From contig NZ_AP024881.1 in assembly GCF_024347675.1 (NCBI RefSeq), positions 62,001 to 126,000 on the forward strand: 64,000 nucleotides of DNA, given 5' to 3'. Positions 50,442 to 60,718 of this stretch are shown in pieces. The position numbers were made by a program, and so were the translations under genes. Position 1 is the stretch's first letter, and every line of letters begins with the position of its first letter. Below the pieces are notes generated by a model, which searched no databases, was not told where the DNA came from, and worked only from the letters and a program-made list of their open reading frames with translations. The stretch comes from Vibrio ishigakensis. Lineage in GTDB: Bacteria; Pseudomonadota; Gammaproteobacteria; Enterobacterales; Vibrionaceae.

Positions 50442-50568
50442 CTTGGATAACCTCCAGTGTTTATAAAACGTGATTGCTCAATTTCGAGTGAGCGTTTAAA
50501 TCCTGAAATCTAATCTACACTCTTTACTCGTCGTCGAACAATAAATATTTTTCGACTGCTTCCCTATA

Positions 50569-50584
50569 TGCCAAACCCGTGCCA
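50569..50584 (-). promoter_or_regulatory. Sigma-54 promoter of glnA
   Basis: On the leftward strand TTGGCACGGGTTTGGCA has the -24 GG and -12 GC exactly 10 bases apart, and the -24 element is consensus (TTGGCAC). It predicts a start near 50557 and a leader of about 115 bases. Confidence 0.8.
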
Positions 50585-50648
50585 ACTTTTTAAAGTTCAT
50601 ATTTATCAATGCTTTAGTGTATTTGGCGTGGTTTACATAAAATGCATT

Positions 50649-50686
50649 TGCACCAGAATGATCCGTATTCGCACCGCATTGGTGCA
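50649..50686. promoter_or_regulatory. NtrC enhancer sites of glnA
   Basis: CGCACCGCATTGGTGCA (50670-50686) matches the NtrC dyad with one mismatch. A half-site TGCACCA begins at 50649, two helical turns away. They lie 90-130 bases before the predicted start, as for the E. coli glnAp2 enhancers. Further GGTGC half-sites occur near 50735 and 50772. The remainder of the 504-base glnA-typA gap holds no gene I can support. Confidence 0.75.
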
Positions 50687-50945
50687 TTTGTTCTATAATG
50701 GCGCGCAAGGGTAGAAAAGATTTGTTACTTTTTGGTGCGAACAACAGCAAGAAATCAATTTTGCCCAAATACGGTGCAAATGTAGTCCACGAGCTGTGGC
50801 TTTGAGTGAAAGCTAGAAGACAGTTTGATTAACTTTGGTCTGGATCACATCTTGTTGGGATTTTGGCTAAAATCTGCTACATTACGCCCAATTTTAAACC
50901 TAGTTGCCGGCAAGTAGCCGCGACCTTACTGAGTGAATTCGATTC

Positions 50946-52772
50946 ATGTCTACACAGATTGAAAAGTTGAGAAACATTGCCATCATCGCGCACGTTGACC
51001 ACGGTAAAACTACCCTGGTTGATAAGCTGCTGCAGCAGTCCGGTACCCTAGAGACTCGCGGCGAAGTTGAAGAGCGAGTGATGGACTCCAACGATATCGA
51101 AAAGGAACGCGGTATCACCATTCTTGCTAAGAACACAGCAATTAACTGGAATGACTATCGTATCAACATCGTAGATACCCCTGGACACGCAGACTTCGGT
51201 GGTGAAGTAGAGCGTATTATGTCTATGGTTGACTGCGTACTGCTTATCGTTGATGCGGTTGATGGCCCGATGCCTCAAACTCGCTTTGTAACTCAAAAAG
51301 CTTTCGCACACGGCCTTAAGCCTATCGTTGTAATCAACAAGATTGACCGTCCAGGTGCACGCCCTGATTGGGTAATGGACCAAGTATTCGACCTATTCGA
51401 TAACCTAGGTGCAACTGACGAACAGCTAGACTTTAAGGTTGTTTACGCTTCTGCACTTAACGGTTGGGCGACTAACGAAGAAGGCGAAATCGGTGAGAGC
51501 ATGGAACCACTGTTCGAAACCATCGTTGAAGAAGTGTCAGCTCCTCAGGTTGACCAAGACGGTGACCTTCAGATGCAGATCTCTCAGCTAGATTACAGCT
51601 CTTACGTTGGTGTTATCGGTGTTGGCCGTGTAACTCGCGGTACTGTTAAACCAAATCAGCAGGTAACTGTTGTTGGTTCTGACGGTAAGACCCGTAACGG
51701 TAAAGTAGGTACAGTTCTTGGTTACCTTGGCCTAGAGCGTCACGAAGTTGATCAAGCAGCAGCGGGTGACATCATCGCTATCACAGGTCTTGGCGAGCTT
51801 AAGATCTCTGACACCATCTGTTCTCAGAACAATGTAGAAGCGCTTCCTGCTCTTTCTGTAGATGAGCCTACAGTAACTATGACCTTCCAAGTAAACACCT
51901 CTCCGTTTGCTGGTAAAGAAGGTAAGTTCGTAACTTCACGTAACATCCTTGAGCGTCTAGAAAAGGAACTTGTTCACAACGTAGCACTACGTGTTGAGCA
52001 ACTAGATGATCCAGATAAATTCCGTGTATCAGGCCGTGGTGAACTTCACCTATCTATCCTGATCGAGAACATGCGTCGTGAAGGCTTTGAGCTTGCAGTA
52101 TCTCGCCCTGAAGTAATCCTTAAGGAAGAAGATGGCCAGCTAATGGAACCGTACGAAACGGTAACCATCGATGTTCTTGAAGAGCACCAAGGCGGCATCA
52201 TGGAGAACATTGGTCTGCGTAAGGGTGAGCTAACTGATATGGCACCTGATGGTAAAGGCCGTGTTCGCATGGACTTCGTAATGCCTTCTCGTGGTCTTAT
52301 CGGTTTCCAAACTGAGTTCATGACTCTGACTTCTGGTTCTGGTCTTCTTTACCACACGTTTGATCACTACGGTCCACACAAAGGTGGCGAAATCGGTCAG
52401 CGTATCAACGGTGTTCTGATCTCTAACGGTATGGGTAAGGCGCTAACTAACGCACTATTCAACCTACAAGAGCGTGGTCGTATGTTTATCGGTCACGGTG
52501 TTGAGGTTTACGAAGGTATGGTTGTTGGTATCCACAGCCGTGACAATGACCTGACTGTAAACGTGCTTAAGGGTAAGCAGCTAACCAACGTTCGTGCATC
52601 TGGTACGGATGACGCACAGGTTCTTACTCCGCCAATCATCATGACTCTTGAGCAAGCACTTGAGTTCATCGACGATGACGAACTAGTAGAAGTAACGCCA
52701 GAGAGCATCCGTATCCGTAAGAAGTTCCTAACGGAAAGCGATCGTAAACGTGCCTCTCGCGCAGCTAAATAA
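50946..52772 (+). CDS. typA: Ribosome-associated translational GTPase TypA/BipA
   Basis: An EF-G-like GTPase that aids ribosome assembly and stress adaptation. The GTPase motifs are [20 protein letters not shown] and NKIDRPGA. Domains II, III and V are followed by the BipA-specific C-terminal domain (ending [10 protein letters not shown]). Length is 608 aa (E. coli 607). It is divergent from glnA as in E. coli. Confidence 0.97.
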   Translation: MSTQIEKLRNIAIIAHVDHGKTTLVDKLLQQSGTLETRGEVEERVMDSNDIEKERGITILAKNTAINWNDYRINIVDTPGHADFGGEVERIMSMVDCVLLIVDAVDGPMPQTRFVTQKAFAHGLKPIVVINKIDRPGARPDWVMDQVFDLFDNLGATDEQLDFKVVYASALNGWATNEEGEIGESMEPLFETIVEEVSAPQVDQDGDLQMQISQLDYSSYVGVIGVGRVTRGTVKPNQQVTVVGSDGKTRNGKVGTVLGYLGLERHEVDQAAAGDIIAITGLGELKISDTICSQNNVEALPALSVDEPTVTMTFQVNTSPFAGKEGKFVTSRNILERLEKELVHNVALRVEQLDDPDKFRVSGRGELHLSILIENMRREGFELAVSRPEVILKEEDGQLMEPYETVTIDVLEEHQGGIMENIGLRKGELTDMAPDGKGRVRMDFVMPSRGLIGFQTEFMTLTSGSGLLYHTFDHYGPHKGGEIGQRINGVLISNGMGKALTNALFNLQERGRMFIGHGVEVYEGMVVGIHSRDNDLTVNVLKGKQLTNVRASGTDDAQVLTPPIIMTLEQALEFIDDDELVEVTPESIRIRKKFLTESDRKRASRAAK

Positions 52773-52792
52773 GATTAGCTAAATTGCATACT

Positions 52793-52823
52793 AAGCCTCG
52801 CTTTCAGCGGGGCTTTTTTTTTA
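52793..52823 (+). terminator. Terminator after typA
   Basis: A 9-bp stem with one G-U pair (52793-52801 with 52807-52815), followed by a run of T's. Confidence 0.85.
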
Positions 52824-52918
52824 CTAAAATATCTGCATAACGGACTGAATTTAAAAGATTTCATACGCTTGGCTTAGCCAGCAGTATCGGATAAGAGGTG
52901 AGCGGCAGGATGCAATTT

Positions 52919-53854
52919 ATGCTCAAACTACCCAAGCAGGTGCACGTGTTACTGCACTATGCAGGGTATCTATACCAAAGGGCCAAGCATGACCGCTTGC
53001 CTGTCAACGCAGGCTATATGACCTATATAACCCTGCTCTCTCTGGTGCCCCTAACCACGGTTGCACTGACTGCCTTGTCTAAGTTTCCTGCCTTTGAAGG
53101 GGTGGGAGACACCATACAGGCGTTTATCTTCTCTAACTTCGTACCTACCGCAGGAGAAGCGATACAGACCACGCTCAATGAGTTCATTGCCAATACCGGT
53201 AAGATGACCACGATCGGTCTGCTGTTCCTGTTTGTGGCAGCGCTACTTTTGATTTCAGCTATCGATACCAACCTGAACTACATCTGGCGGGTACGTAGAA
53301 AGCGTCAGTTTGTGTATTCGTTTTCTCTGTATTGGATGGTTCTGACCCTAGGGCCAGTATTAGTGGGTTTGAGCTTAGTCTTCTCTTCCCAGATCGCTTC
53401 GATGCGCGCTTGGAGTGAGGATACTGTGCATTTGGTGTATAGCTTCTTGCCCATGACCTTCTCTTTCTTGGCCTTCTTTGGGCTCTACCTGTTGGTACCT
53501 AATCTCAAGGTAAAGATGAATCATGCTTTGGCAGGAGCGCTTGTGGCGGGCCTGTTGTTTGAGATAAGTAAGAAGCTGTTTGCCTTTTACGTGACTCAGT
53601 TTCCTTCCTATCAGCTGATTTATGGCGCACTTGCTGCCGTACCTTTGTTGTTTATCTGGATTTATTTGTGCTGGATGATAGTGTTGATCGGCGCAGAGAT
53701 AACAGCCAGCTTAGGCGAAGACCGCGTTTGGCGAGTCGATGAACCCTTTAGCCTGGATTGGTTCCTGCACTACCAGCAGTTATTGATGAGAAAAAGGTTA
53801 GGTCCAAGTGATAGCACTGATCCAGAGAGTGAGCGAAGCCAGCGTGAAGGTTGA
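52919..53854 (+). CDS. yihY: YihY/virulence factor BrkB-family inner-membrane protein
   Basis: A 311-aa membrane protein with about six hydrophobic segments. Family blocks are [62 protein letters not shown] and [25 protein letters not shown]. The molecular function is not settled. The ATG at 52919 is chosen because AGGA lies 8 bases upstream and MLKLP matches the E. coli MLK start; GTG 52898 and ATG 52910 are alternatives. The 3' end overlaps dtd by 47 bases. Confidence 0.9.
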   Translation: MLKLPKQVHVLLHYAGYLYQRAKHDRLPVNAGYMTYITLLSLVPLTTVALTALSKFPAFEGVGDTIQAFIFSNFVPTAGEAIQTTLNEFIANTGKMTTIGLLFLFVAALLLISAIDTNLNYIWRVRRKRQFVYSFSLYWMVLTLGPVLVGLSLVFSSQIASMRAWSEDTVHLVYSFLPMTFSFLAFFGLYLLVPNLKVKMNHALAGALVAGLLFEISKKLFAFYVTQFPSYQLIYGALAAVPLLFIWIYLCWMIVLIGAEITASLGEDRVWRVDEPFSLDWFLHYQQLLMRKRLGPSDSTDPESERSQREG

Positions 53855-54242
53855 TGGCGAGATCGTAGGCGAAATAAATAAGGGACTTTTGGTCCTTCTT
53901 GGTGTCGAAAAGGGAGACGACGAAGCGAAAGCCAAGCGCCTAATGGAACGAGTGACCACCTATAGAGTCTTTTCTGATGAAGAAGATAAGATGAACCTAA
54001 ACGTGAAACAGGTCGATGGTAGCGTGTTGGTGGTATCTCAGTTTACTCTTCCTGCTGATACCAAGAAAGGCACTCGTGCAGGTTTCTCTAAAGGCGCAAC
54101 TCCAGCCGATGCTGAGCGTCTATATGAATATTTTTCTGACCGCTGCGCCGAGGTGCTCCCTACCGAACGTGGACGATTTGCGGCAGATATGAAGGTTTCC
54201 CTTGTAAACGATGGGCCTGTCACTTTCTGGCTCCAGGTGTAG
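53808..54242 (+). CDS. dtd: D-aminoacyl-tRNA deacylase
   Basis: Removes D-amino acids and glycine mischarged on tRNA. Family signatures are [13 protein letters not shown] at the start, [21 protein letters not shown] (the SQFTL motif) and the C-terminal [10 protein letters not shown] with the Gly-Pro cis-peptide. Length is 144 aa (E. coli 145). The start is GTG, inside the last codons of yihY, with GGTTAGG upstream, implying coupling. Confidence 0.95.
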   Translation: MIALIQRVSEASVKVDGEIVGEINKGLLVLLGVEKGDDEAKAKRLMERVTTYRVFSDEEDKMNLNVKQVDGSVLVVSQFTLPADTKKGTRAGFSKGATPADAERLYEYFSDRCAEVLPTERGRFAADMKVSLVNDGPVTFWLQV

Positions 54243-54273
54243 AGCTAAGAATTGAAAAGGAATTCAACATCTT

Positions 54274-55197
54274 ATGTTTAAACTAATTACTCCAAGAACC
54301 GAGAATCAGTTAGAAAAGTATTTTCACTTTCGCTGGCAGATGTTGCGTGAACCTTGGCAAAGGCCGCGTGGTTCGGAGCGAGATGAATATGATGAGCTTA
54401 GCCATCATAGGATGATAGTCGATAGCCGAGGTCGTCCTATCGCCATCGGCCGTCTGTATATTACCGCCGATGATGATGGACAGATCCGCTTTATGGCGGT
54501 GAAAAAGAACCGACGTAGTAAGGGTGTCGGTTCGCTGATACTGGTAGCCTTGGAGTCTCTAGCAAGGCAAGAAGGCGTGAAGCGTCTGGTGTGTAACGCC
54601 CGTCAGGATGCTATCGAGTTCTATCGTAACAACGGTTTTGAAAGCCAAGGAGAGCTTAGCGACGAGCGTGGGCCTATCCGCCATCAGCAGATGGTAAAGG
54701 CTATCGACCCTATGGCGAATGTATTGCGCCGTCCAGATTGGTGCAACGAGCTACAGACCCGTTGGGAAGAGCAGATCCCTATCAGTGACAAGATGGGTAT
54801 CAAGATAAACCAGTACACCGGCTATAAGTTTGAATGTGTTGCTCAGCTAAACCCTAACCTCAACCCGCACAATACCATGTTTGCAGGTTCGGCCTTTACT
54901 CTCGCTACCCTGACTGGCTGGGGCATGACCTGGCTTTTGATGAAAGAGCGCAATCTGCATGCCGATATCGTGCTTGCTGACAGCAATATTCGTTATCGAC
55001 ACCCAGTTAAAGAGAGTCCCACCGCGACTACCTCACTAGATGGTATCAGTGGTGATTTGGATAGGCTGGAGGGTGGTCGACGTGCACGCATTATAATCAA
55101 GGTACACATCTACAGTGGCGATCTAGAAGCGGTAGAGTTTACCGGTACCTATGTGCTTCTGCCTCACAGTAAGGCGAACGAGAACCTTAGTGTCTAA
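54274..55197 (+). CDS. yiiD: GNAT acetyltransferase-thioesterase fusion (YiiD family)
   Basis: A two-domain protein of 307 aa. Residues 1 to about 150 are a GNAT acetyltransferase with the acetyl-CoA loop KKNRRSKGVGSLIL and CNARQDAIEFYRNNGF. Residues 160-300 are a hotdog thioesterase-like domain (NPNLNPHNTMFAGSAFTLATLTGWGMTW). E. coli YiiD has the same layout, and related proteins have been linked to fatty acid synthesis initiation. It is 31 bases downstream of dtd, the conserved neighbour. Confidence 0.88.
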   Translation: MFKLITPRTENQLEKYFHFRWQMLREPWQRPRGSERDEYDELSHHRMIVDSRGRPIAIGRLYITADDDGQIRFMAVKKNRRSKGVGSLILVALESLARQEGVKRLVCNARQDAIEFYRNNGFESQGELSDERGPIRHQQMVKAIDPMANVLRRPDWCNELQTRWEEQIPISDKMGIKINQYTGYKFECVAQLNPNLNPHNTMFAGSAFTLATLTGWGMTWLLMKERNLHADIVLADSNIRYRHPVKESPTATTSLDGISGDLDRLEGGRRARIIIKVHIYSGDLEAVEFTGTYVLLPHSKANENLSV

Positions 55198-55207
55198 TAA
55201 TGCAGGT

Positions 55208-57106
55208 CTAGTCACACTGATAGGTGAGCTGGCTACGACCCTTAGGTAACGATTTCTTCAGGCTCATACATTCATTAGACAGAGTCACCGCAAGCTGGCT
55301 CTGCTCTGGCGCGGCCATATCTATACTGCCCGAGACCTCACCGGTGAGGTCTTCGCTGATGATGCTGATGTTTGGCACATCTATGTGTCCACGGCGTGCG
55401 CTGAGATTTATCTCTGGGATAATCAATGGATGCAGCACTGGCTCATCGAAAGGTAGCTGTACCCTGACATCATGAGCAGAGATCTTTGCCTTACCATCCA
55501 GACTGCGCTTCAGCATCAGGTCATCACCGGCTAACCCCTTTAGATTAAGGTCGAGATCCGCAAGTCCGTACCAACCAATAGCTAGATGCAGGGAAGGGGT
55601 GAAGGTATCCAAAGGCAATCCGTATGCCTTGATATTTAAGGCCCAAGGCTTACTGGTGCGTGAAAGGTTTATCTCTCCGTTAGCCTCAATCAGCCCCTCT
55701 TGAATAGGAATAAACAGCTCGTTGACCTTCCAGTGTCCCTGCTTGCTTTGCATCTCGACATAGGGCTTGAGAGAGTTTTTACCTAGTAGCGATAGGCTGT
55801 TGGCACTTGCAGAAAGGTTGCCATTCCATAACGCCCATTGGTTTGAGTCCTTGAGCACTAGGTCCGTACCTTGCGCATTGAGATTAGACACCTGCCAAGA
55901 TTTTTCCCCTAGAGAGATGATCTGAGAGCGGGTGATAGCCAGTTGGTCGATAGATATATCACTATAGCGGTTTAACTGAGAGATCAGTTTTTGCTGAAGG
56001 TTGTCTTCTTCCTGAACCCATTCAAGGTTAGAGATAGAAAGCTTGTCGAGGTTGAGCTGGTCTGGATAGAGTTCACCGCTTAGCTCGATCTTGCCTTGCT
56101 CAAATAGGAACTCGAGGTTGTTCACTAGAATATCTTGTGGGCGTAACTCTATCTCAAGCTGAGGTTCTAGCAATCGAGTGTTGCCTTGGATAAGGCTTTC
56201 CGCAGATAAGGTAACCTGAGCCTCTTGCTCCCAAATACCTTGTTGGGGCTTCCAGTTGGCCAGTTCTATATTGGCTTGGCTTAGCTGCCAATCACTATTG
56301 TCCCAGCTCGATTGATAGGTTTTTGCATGCTCAATAAGGCGGATGCTTGAGAGTATATCTTGGCTAGCACTGTGCACCTGAGGCGAAATATCCGATCGGC
56401 CCAGACGCAGGTGATTGATTAGGATGTCGTTTATTGTCCAGCTTTTATCTTTCTTCTCTGCAATTAGCTGTACGTCACCGCCACGCCACGTGAAATCGAG
56501 CTGATCGAGCTGTACTAGATTAGGGGCAAGGTTTGCTCTCAGCCTGAATTCGTTAAAGGCCTCACCTTTCCAATAAAGCTGATCGCCGGCAGCCGAGAGA
56601 TAGCCATCAGAGAAGTAACCCTTGAGGGTATCGGCTTGAGACTCTCCACTTGGGGTGTATACAAACTCAAATCCACGAGCAACGAAGTCTTTGTTGGCAA
56701 AATCCATATGCTTCACATGGATAGACTCTGGGTGCCAAGTTTTTAGCCATTTCGTCAAGCGCTCGGGTTTACCTATACCCGTTGGTACATTCATGCCATC
56801 TAGCGTGGCACGCTTGATATAGAGAGGTTGAAGTGGATTGTTCCAGTTAAGGTCAAGCACTAGGCGGGTGCTGTCTACGGTGATGGCTGGACCTGATGGG
56901 CGAGAGACAACCAGCTGTTTTAGCTCAAAGCGGTCGGGAAATCCAAAGCGAGCGTCTTGAATGTAAAGCTCTTCTGGAGCTAGGTGCTGCACCAGTTTGT
57001 CGGTGACCCAAGAAGAGTAGGGAGTACTGAGCAGGCCCAACAGTAAGGCGATAGACAAGGCTAATATCAGCACAACACCAATACTAAGTTTTAACACTGC
57101 CTTCAT
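55208..57106 (-). CDS. AsmA-like envelope protein
   Basis: A 632-aa protein with one N-terminal membrane anchor (LKLSIGVVLILALSIALLLGLL) and a long periplasmic region of repeating amphipathic beta strands (for example FELKQLVVSRPSGPAITVDSTRLVLDLNW), typical of AsmA/TamB-type lipid-transfer proteins. The C-terminus ends QLTYQCD with two cysteines in the last ~25 residues. The family place is by pattern only. It is leftward, convergent with yiiD, and upstream of nothing obvious; it may be transcribed by read-through from pckA or from its own promoter. Confidence 0.65.
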   Translation of the reverse strand: MKAVLKLSIGVVLILALSIALLLGLLSTPYSSWVTDKLVQHLAPEELYIQDARFGFPDRFELKQLVVSRPSGPAITVDSTRLVLDLNWNNPLQPLYIKRATLDGMNVPTGIGKPERLTKWLKTWHPESIHVKHMDFANKDFVARGFEFVYTPSGESQADTLKGYFSDGYLSAAGDQLYWKGEAFNEFRLRANLAPNLVQLDQLDFTWRGGDVQLIAEKKDKSWTINDILINHLRLGRSDISPQVHSASQDILSSIRLIEHAKTYQSSWDNSDWQLSQANIELANWKPQQGIWEQEAQVTLSAESLIQGNTRLLEPQLEIELRPQDILVNNLEFLFEQGKIELSGELYPDQLNLDKLSISNLEWVQEEDNLQQKLISQLNRYSDISIDQLAITRSQIISLGEKSWQVSNLNAQGTDLVLKDSNQWALWNGNLSASANSLSLLGKNSLKPYVEMQSKQGHWKVNELFIPIQEGLIEANGEINLSRTSKPWALNIKAYGLPLDTFTPSLHLAIGWYGLADLDLNLKGLAGDDLMLKRSLDGKAKISAHDVRVQLPFDEPVLHPLIIPEINLSARRGHIDVPNISIISEDLTGEVSGSIDMAAPEQSQLAVTLSNECMSLKKSLPKGRSQLTYQCD

Positions 57107-57170
57107 AGCGCCTGTCGTTCCTTTGCGAGCTCGAACCTTAAAGATGACCTATATCTTATTGTTTATCAAC

Positions 57171-57195
57171 AAAAAAGCCCCTGCAGAACAGGGGC
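57171..57195 (-). terminator. Terminator after pckA
   Basis: GCCCCTG (57177-57183) pairs with CAGGGGC (57189-57195), and the leftward strand continues into T6. Confidence 0.85.
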
Positions 57196-57215
57196 CAAGA
57201 GAGGAAAGGTTTTGC

Positions 57216-58844
57216 TTAGTCTACTTGAGGACCAGCCGCGACTAGGGATTTACCTTCGTCGTTGTCTGTGTACTTCTCAAAGTTATTTATAAAGCGCTCC
57301 GCCAGGTCTTTCGCCTTGCTTTCCCACTGCAGTGGGTCAACATAGGTGTCTCTAGGGTCTAGGATCTCTGGGTTTACGTTCGGTAGAGCCGTTGGTACTT
57401 CTAGATTGAACACAGGGATAGACTTAGTGCCTGCCTTCTCGATAGAGCCGTCTAGGATGGCATCGATAATGGCGCGAGTATCTTGGATAGAGATACGCTT
57501 ACCTGTGCCGTTCCAGCCAGTATTCACTAGGTAGGCTTCTGCACCTGCTTCTTCCATACGCTTAACCAATACCTCAGCATACTTGGTTGGATGCAGGGTT
57601 AGGAAAGCCGCACCGAAACAAGCTGAGAAGGTAGGCGTTGGCTCAGTGATGCCACGCTCAGTACCCGCCAGCTTAGCGGTAAAGCCGGATAGGAAGTGAT
57701 ACTTAGTCTGCTCTGGGGTTAGCTTGGCTACTGGAGGAAGTACGCCAAATGCGTCAGCAGATAGGAAGATCACCTTGTTCGCATGACCGCCCTTAGATAC
57801 TGGTTTAACGATATTCTCGATATGGTGCAACGGATAAGAAACACGGGTGTTCTCAGTCTTAGAGCCATCGTCGAAGTCGATAGAGCCGTCACCGCGCACG
57901 GTTACATTCTCTAGTAGTGCATCACGGCGGATAGCATTGTAGATGTCAGGCTCAGCTTCTTTGGATAGCTTGATGGTCTTAGCGTAGCAACCACCTTCGT
58001 AGTTAAATACACCATCGTCGTCCCAGCCGTGCTCATCATCACCAATCAGTGCGCGTTTAGGGTCGGTTGATAGGGTTGTCTTACCTGTGCCCGATAGGCC
58101 AAAGAAGATAGCTACATCGCCTTTTTCTCCCATATTTGCTGAGCAGTGCATAGATGCGATGCCTTTCAGCGGAAGGAAGTAGTTCATCATAGCGAACATA
58201 CCCTTCTTCATCTCACCGCCATACCAAGTACCGCCAATGAGCTGCATCTTCTCGGTTAGGTTAAATACGGTGAAGTTCTCAGAGTTTAGGCCGTGCTCTT
58301 CCCACTTGCTGTTAGTGCATTTAGCGCCATTCATTACCACAAAGTCAGGCTCGAAGGAGGTGAGCTCTTCTTCGCTTGGGCGGATAAACATATTCTTCAC
58401 GAAGTGAGCCTGCCAAGCTACCTCAGTGATGATACGCACCGCTAGACGGGTGTCGGGGTTAGCACCACAGTAACCATCGATAACAAACAGACGTTTGTCT
58501 GAAAGCTGAGTGGTTACTAGCTGCTTAAGGTCATTCCAAACCTCTTGGTTAATCGGCTTGTTGTCATTTTTGACTGTGTCTGTGGTCCACCACATATTCT
58601 CTTTGGTAGTTTCATCGTTAACGATGAACTTATCCTTTGGTGAACGACCAGTAAAAATGCCGGTGTCGACAGCAACAGCGCCAAGTTCTGTCACTACACC
58701 TCTTTCGTAGCCTTGAAGTGTTTCACTTGTTTCCTCAGCAAATAACATTTCGTAACTAGGGTTACGAACTATCTCTGTTGAGCCAGTGATACCGTAGCGG
58801 GTTAAGTCGATTGCGGAAGCCTTTGCATGTTCCATAACGGTCAT
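57216..58844 (-). CDS. pckA: Phosphoenolpyruvate carboxykinase (ATP)
   Basis: Converts oxaloacetate and ATP to phosphoenolpyruvate, the entry to gluconeogenesis. Motifs are [30 protein letters not shown], the kinase P-loop [13 protein letters not shown], and [16 protein letters not shown] (metal binding). Length is 542 aa (E. coli 540). AAGGAG lies before the ATG at 58844. It neighbours hslO-hslR as in E. coli. Confidence 0.97.
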   Translation of the reverse strand: MTVMEHAKASAIDLTRYGITGSTEIVRNPSYEMLFAEETSETLQGYERGVVTELGAVAVDTGIFTGRSPKDKFIVNDETTKENMWWTTDTVKNDNKPINQEVWNDLKQLVTTQLSDKRLFVIDGYCGANPDTRLAVRIITEVAWQAHFVKNMFIRPSEEELTSFEPDFVVMNGAKCTNSKWEEHGLNSENFTVFNLTEKMQLIGGTWYGGEMKKGMFAMMNYFLPLKGIASMHCSANMGEKGDVAIFFGLSGTGKTTLSTDPKRALIGDDEHGWDDDGVFNYEGGCYAKTIKLSKEAEPDIYNAIRRDALLENVTVRGDGSIDFDDGSKTENTRVSYPLHHIENIVKPVSKGGHANKVIFLSADAFGVLPPVAKLTPEQTKYHFLSGFTAKLAGTERGITEPTPTFSACFGAAFLTLHPTKYAEVLVKRMEEAGAEAYLVNTGWNGTGKRISIQDTRAIIDAILDGSIEKAGTKSIPVFNLEVPTALPNVNPEILDPRDTYVDPLQWESKAKDLAERFINNFEKYTDNDEGKSLVAAGPQVD

Positions 58845-58941
58845 AGGTGCTCCTTTGTAGGGTATTTTGGTAAGAATTCCTCTGAGCTAACTGATAAATA
58901 ATAGTTTTTTTCTCTGGTCAGCGCTCTTTTCTAACTCAGAC

Positions 58942-58971
58942 TATATATGTCTTTCTTGTTTAATATTTCAA
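58942..58971 (-). promoter_or_regulatory. Candidate pckA promoter in the 323-base pckA-hslO gap
   Basis: On the leftward strand TTGAAA (58966-58971) and TATATA (58942-58947) are 18 bases apart, about 100 bases before the pckA start. The rest of the gap (58845-59167) is AT-rich, with the hslO terminator at its far end and no gene seen. Confidence 0.35.
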
Positions 58972-59118
58972 CAAGGTTCACATTTTTTATCCCTATATTT
59001 GTATGAATAATACTCGGCATAACGGGATCTGAAACCTGAAAAAATAATAAAATGCGTGAAATAGTGTGAATCTGGGCGAGAAAACGCACGATAAGGGGAT
59101 ATGAAAGGTGATGAGCAT

Positions 59119-59144
59119 AAAAAAGCCGGCCAAAAGGCCGGCTT
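59119..59144 (-). terminator. Terminator after hslO
   Basis: AAGCCGGCC (59123-59131) pairs with GGCCGGCTT (59136-59144) with an AAAA loop, and the leftward strand continues into a T run. Confidence 0.85.
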
Positions 59145-59167
59145 AGACTAAAGTCTAATTTTGTGAC

Positions 59168-60037
59168 TTAGTGCATAGTTGGCTTGGTCGTATCAGCGAA
59201 CAATTCTTCAATTTGTGCTGAGTCAAAGTCGTAGCTTGTGCCACAGTAGTCACAGTGCAAAGACACCATACCTTCGGTCGCTAGGATGTCGTTCACCTCA
59301 GCGCGATCGATAGTTACGATAGCGGCACCGCTGCGTTCACGAGAACAGCCACAGAAGAATTCAACCGGTTGTGGGTCAAATAGCTGCACTGTTTCTTGGT
59401 TGTATAGGCGATAAAGCAGGTCATTTGCTGCTAGAGAGAACAGCTCTTCGTTCTTAACCGTGTTGGTCAGTTGCTCTAGGTGATCAAAGTCTTCTGGTTT
59501 ACCCGTACCGTCAGGAACAACCTGAAGTAGCATACCCGCAGCGTTTAGTTGACCTTCGTGCTCGCCAGTGCGAATCCAAAGACGGGTCTTAAGCTGCTCT
59601 GAGCGCTCGAAGTAGTTTTCAATTACTTCAGCGATAGTGTCGCCTTCAAGGCCGACAACGCCTTGGTAGCGCTCGCCCTTTTTAGGGGTAATAGTGATCA
59701 CTAGGTGACCCTTGCCCAGCATTTGGTGCAAGGTAGCGTCGTCAGCGATCTTACCTTCAAAGCGCGCAACACCGCGAACCTTTTGGTCGTGGTCGCCGTT
59801 GATTACCGCCAAAGATACAGGGCCATCGCCTTGCAGTTGAAGGGTAATTGAGCCTTCAAATTTTAGGGTTGCAGTCAGTAGTGTGGTAGCAACAAGCAGT
59901 TCACCAAGCAGAGTTTGCACAGGCAACGGGTATTGCTTGCTTGAAATGATGCTTTGGTAAGCTTTATCCAGCTGAACAAGTTCTCCTCGAACAGATAGAT
60001 CTTCAAATAGGTAGCGATTTAACACGTTGTTTTCCAT
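59168..60037 (-). CDS. hslO: Redox-regulated chaperone Hsp33
   Basis: A holdase chaperone activated by oxidation and unfolding. The four zinc-binding cysteines near the C-terminus are present as CGCS and CDYC. The N-terminal domain begins [18 protein letters not shown]. Length is 289 aa (E. coli 292). It is 14 bases downstream of hslR on the same strand. Confidence 0.95.
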   Translation of the reverse strand: MENNVLNRYLFEDLSVRGELVQLDKAYQSIISSKQYPLPVQTLLGELLVATTLLTATLKFEGSITLQLQGDGPVSLAVINGDHDQKVRGVARFEGKIADDATLHQMLGKGHLVITITPKKGERYQGVVGLEGDTIAEVIENYFERSEQLKTRLWIRTGEHEGQLNAAGMLLQVVPDGTGKPEDFDHLEQLTNTVKNEELFSLAANDLLYRLYNQETVQLFDPQPVEFFCGCSRERSGAAIVTIDRAEVNDILATEGMVSLHCDYCGTSYDFDSAQIEELFADTTKPTMH

Positions 60038-60051
60038 TAGGAAACTCCAGC

Positions 60052-60438
60052 TTATTGGTTTTTAAACTTAATCAGGTCGCGACGTTGTTTTTTGTCCGGG
60101 CGACGGTCTGGACTTGGGTTGTGCGCATGCATCTTGCGCTCTAGCGCTTGGCGCTCACGTTTTTCGACACTCTGCTCTGTCTCGCTATATAGGAGTTGAG
60201 CCTCAGGTGCACCGCGTCTCTGGTCAGAAATTTTCTCGATCAGCACGGTTTTTTCGACGTGTCCCTGTCTTAGCGTTACTGTTGCGCCGAGCTCGACTAT
60301 CTTGCTCGGTTTAGAACGCTGGCCATCATAGTGGACCTTACCGCCATCGATCATGTTTCGAGCAATGGAACGCGTTTTATAAAAGCGAGCAGCCCACAAC
60401 CATTTATCCAGTCTTACGGACTCAGGATTGGAACTCAT
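60052..60438 (-). CDS. hslR: Ribosome-associated heat shock protein Hsp15
   Basis: An RNA-binding protein that rescues free 50S subunits carrying nascent chains. An S4 domain covers about residues 7-70 ([33 protein letters not shown]), followed by a basic C-terminal tail. Length is 128 aa (E. coli 133). It is the first gene of the leftward hslR-hslO pair and divergent from the type II secretion operon. Confidence 0.95.
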   Translation of the reverse strand: MSSNPESVRLDKWLWAARFYKTRSIARNMIDGGKVHYDGQRSKPSKIVELGATVTLRQGHVEKTVLIEKISDQRRGAPEAQLLYSETEQSVEKRERQALERKMHAHNPSPDRRPDKKQRRDLIKFKNQ

Positions 60439-60718
60439 ATCTATTCTTGCTCTCTATATGTAAGTACAGACTGCGTTATGGTGACGCAGATATCATTTTT
60501 CAAGTAAAAGGCTTGGATAAGATTTCTATTTACCGCACATCTGCATAGAAACCTTGCGGAATGTGGTACGCTAGTCTGCTACTTTTAGTAGTGTTTACCT
60601 AGTGTTACCAACCATATGCAAGGGAAATGTGTGCACTTGAATTCGTAACCAGATTGCAACCTTTTAGGTGGCCTTATTCAAGTATACTCCCCTTTTTTCG
60701 TCGTCAAGGGATGCAGTT

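Noticed and set aside
50496..50768. A 90-codon leftward open frame in the glnA upstream region
   Set aside because: It overlaps the sigma-54 promoter and NtrC enhancers of glnA, and its composition does not look protein-like.
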